The position numbers and the translations under genes were made by a program. Under the pieces are notes generated by a model that made no database searches, was not told the origin of the DNA, and saw only the letters and a program-made list of their open reading frames with translations. From Desulfoprunum benzoelyticum (GTDB taxonomy: Bacteria; Desulfobacterota; Desulfobulbia; Desulfobulbales; Desulfocapsaceae), in NCBI RefSeq assembly GCF_014201505.1, contig NZ_JACHEO010000005.1, positions 99,045 through 163,044 of the forward strand: a stretch of 64,000 nucleotides of DNA. Reading direction: 5' to 3'. Positions 63,421 through 64,000 of this stretch are shown one piece after another (position 1 is the first letter of the stretch; each line of letters begins with the position of its first letter).

Positions 63421-64000
63421 TCAGTGGTTCTCCGAGACGTGGCCGCGGAACAGCTTTTCTCCCATCAGGAAGAGCATCAGGCAGAAGGCGACTCCGCCCA
63501 CCACCACCAGGTTCTCGTGCAATGACGGCGTATAGCTCAGAAACTCCGGATAATCGACCAGACCCATGCCGTGATAGTGCGGCACCAGCTGCCCGACGAT
63601 CACCAGGTCGTAGCGCATGAAGAAGATCCCCACCATCCCCGCCAGCGACGCCATGAACAGCGCGTTCATGTTCCGGCCCTTCACCAGCATGATGATCACG
63701 AACGGCAGCACCATCCCCAGCAGCACCTCGCCGCCCCAGAAGTTCAGGGCATAAGGGCCGCTCACCAGCGACATGATCGCCTCGTACTTGCCCGGAGGAT
63801 TGCCGCTGACCCCGCTGATCATCTTCCAACTCGTGAAAAAGATGATCACCGCCATCATCAACGCCCCAACCTTGGCCACGCTCTCCATCGACTTCTTCAT
63901 CTTCTCGCTCATCCGCCAGTTGTTGGCCCGGTAGGCCAGCCAGGTGAAAAAGATGATCGCGATGCAACCCGACATCGCCGCCGAGGTGATGAAGTAGATC
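63421..64000 (-). CDS. NrfD/PsrC-family membrane subunit, probably DsrP (partial)
   Basis: The frame is open to the window edge, leaving the C-terminal 192 residues. Five or so membrane helices are visible. The segments MRYDLVIVGQLVPHYHGMGL and YPEFLSYTPSLHE fit the DsrP branch of the NrfD family, a quinone-interacting membrane protein of the DsrMKJOP complex of sulfate reducers; other NrfD-type subunits (Qrc, Hmc) remain possible. DsrP is the last gene of that operon, and here it is indeed followed by a hairpin and a regulator gene. Confidence 0.75.
   Translation of the reverse strand, partial: IYFITSAAMSGCIAIIFFTWLAYRANNWRMSEKMKKSMESVAKVGALMMAVIIFFTSWKMISGVSGNPPGKYEAIMSLVSGPYALNFWGGEVLLGMVLPFVIIMLVKGRNMNALFMASLAGMVGIFFMRYDLVIVGQLVPHYHGMGLVDYPEFLSYTPSLHENLVVVGGVAFCLMLFLMGEKLFRGHVSENH

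Overview
This window comes from a GC-rich Gram-negative anaerobe, most likely a sulfate-reducing or sulfur-cycling member of the Desulfobacterota, probably Desulfobulbales-like. The placement rests on gene content, not on any search. It has the futalosine route to menaquinone (mqnB, mqnD), a class-B-PBP/MurE/MurF division cluster, Skp, Pal and LolA envelope genes, and PAS/sigma-54 and hybrid-kinase signalling. At the right edge an NrfD/PsrC-type quinone-interacting membrane subunit looks like the DsrP end of a dsrMKJOP operon. Almost all of the sequence is ordinary chromosomal core. I saw no insertion sequence, prophage or CRISPR array.

Layout. 1-6.85 kb (minus): dcw cluster mraZ-rsmH-ftsL-PBP-murE/murF, with a good sigma70 promoter and MraZ-box-like GTGG repeats. 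MurE and MurF are one fused frame that runs off the left edge. The PBP has lost all three catalytic transpeptidase motifs. 7.2-13.4 kb (minus): tRNA nucleotidyltransferase/poly(A) polymerase-like gene, rlmE, yebC, ruvC, ruvA, ruvB, panB. 13.4-21.2 kb: dihydrouridine synthase, PP-loop thiolase, recN, DtxR regulator, dGTPase, ClC channel, tRNA-Arg(TCG). 21.2-31.1 kb: YpfJ peptidase, receiver protein, DUF1499-like protein, rarA, a hybrid histidine kinase with an orphan solute-binding protein, PilZ protein, a membrane protein of unknown function.

31.1-37.3 kb: mqnB-mqnD-mobA-bpt-amrS (minus), diverging from queA. 37.6-42.5 kb (plus): murI-lolA-radical SAM operon and an S1-repeat protein. 42.5-46.5 kb (minus): yicC-remA-gmk-rlmB, and pal-skp ending in a strong terminator. 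46.6-51.3 kb (plus): glycogen phosphorylase, an unknown protein, a radical SAM protein, Fur. 51.4-56.5 kb (minus): NUDIX, zapB, zapA, 6S RNA, rny, tyrS. 56.6-62.8 kb (plus): MltD-type transglycosylase, MoaE, YihY, sigma-54 activator with repeated PAS domains. 62.8-64 kb (minus): MerR regulator and the partial DsrP-like gene.

Points most worth a second look: the catalytically dead PBP at the ftsI position; a 6S RNA in the zapA-rny gap, recognised by its closing stem and E. coli-like landmarks; the LolA-linked radical SAM enzyme with unusual cysteine spacing; the MobA fused to a MobB-like domain without a P-loop; and the sigma-54 activator whose PAS domains carry a repeated cysteine pattern.
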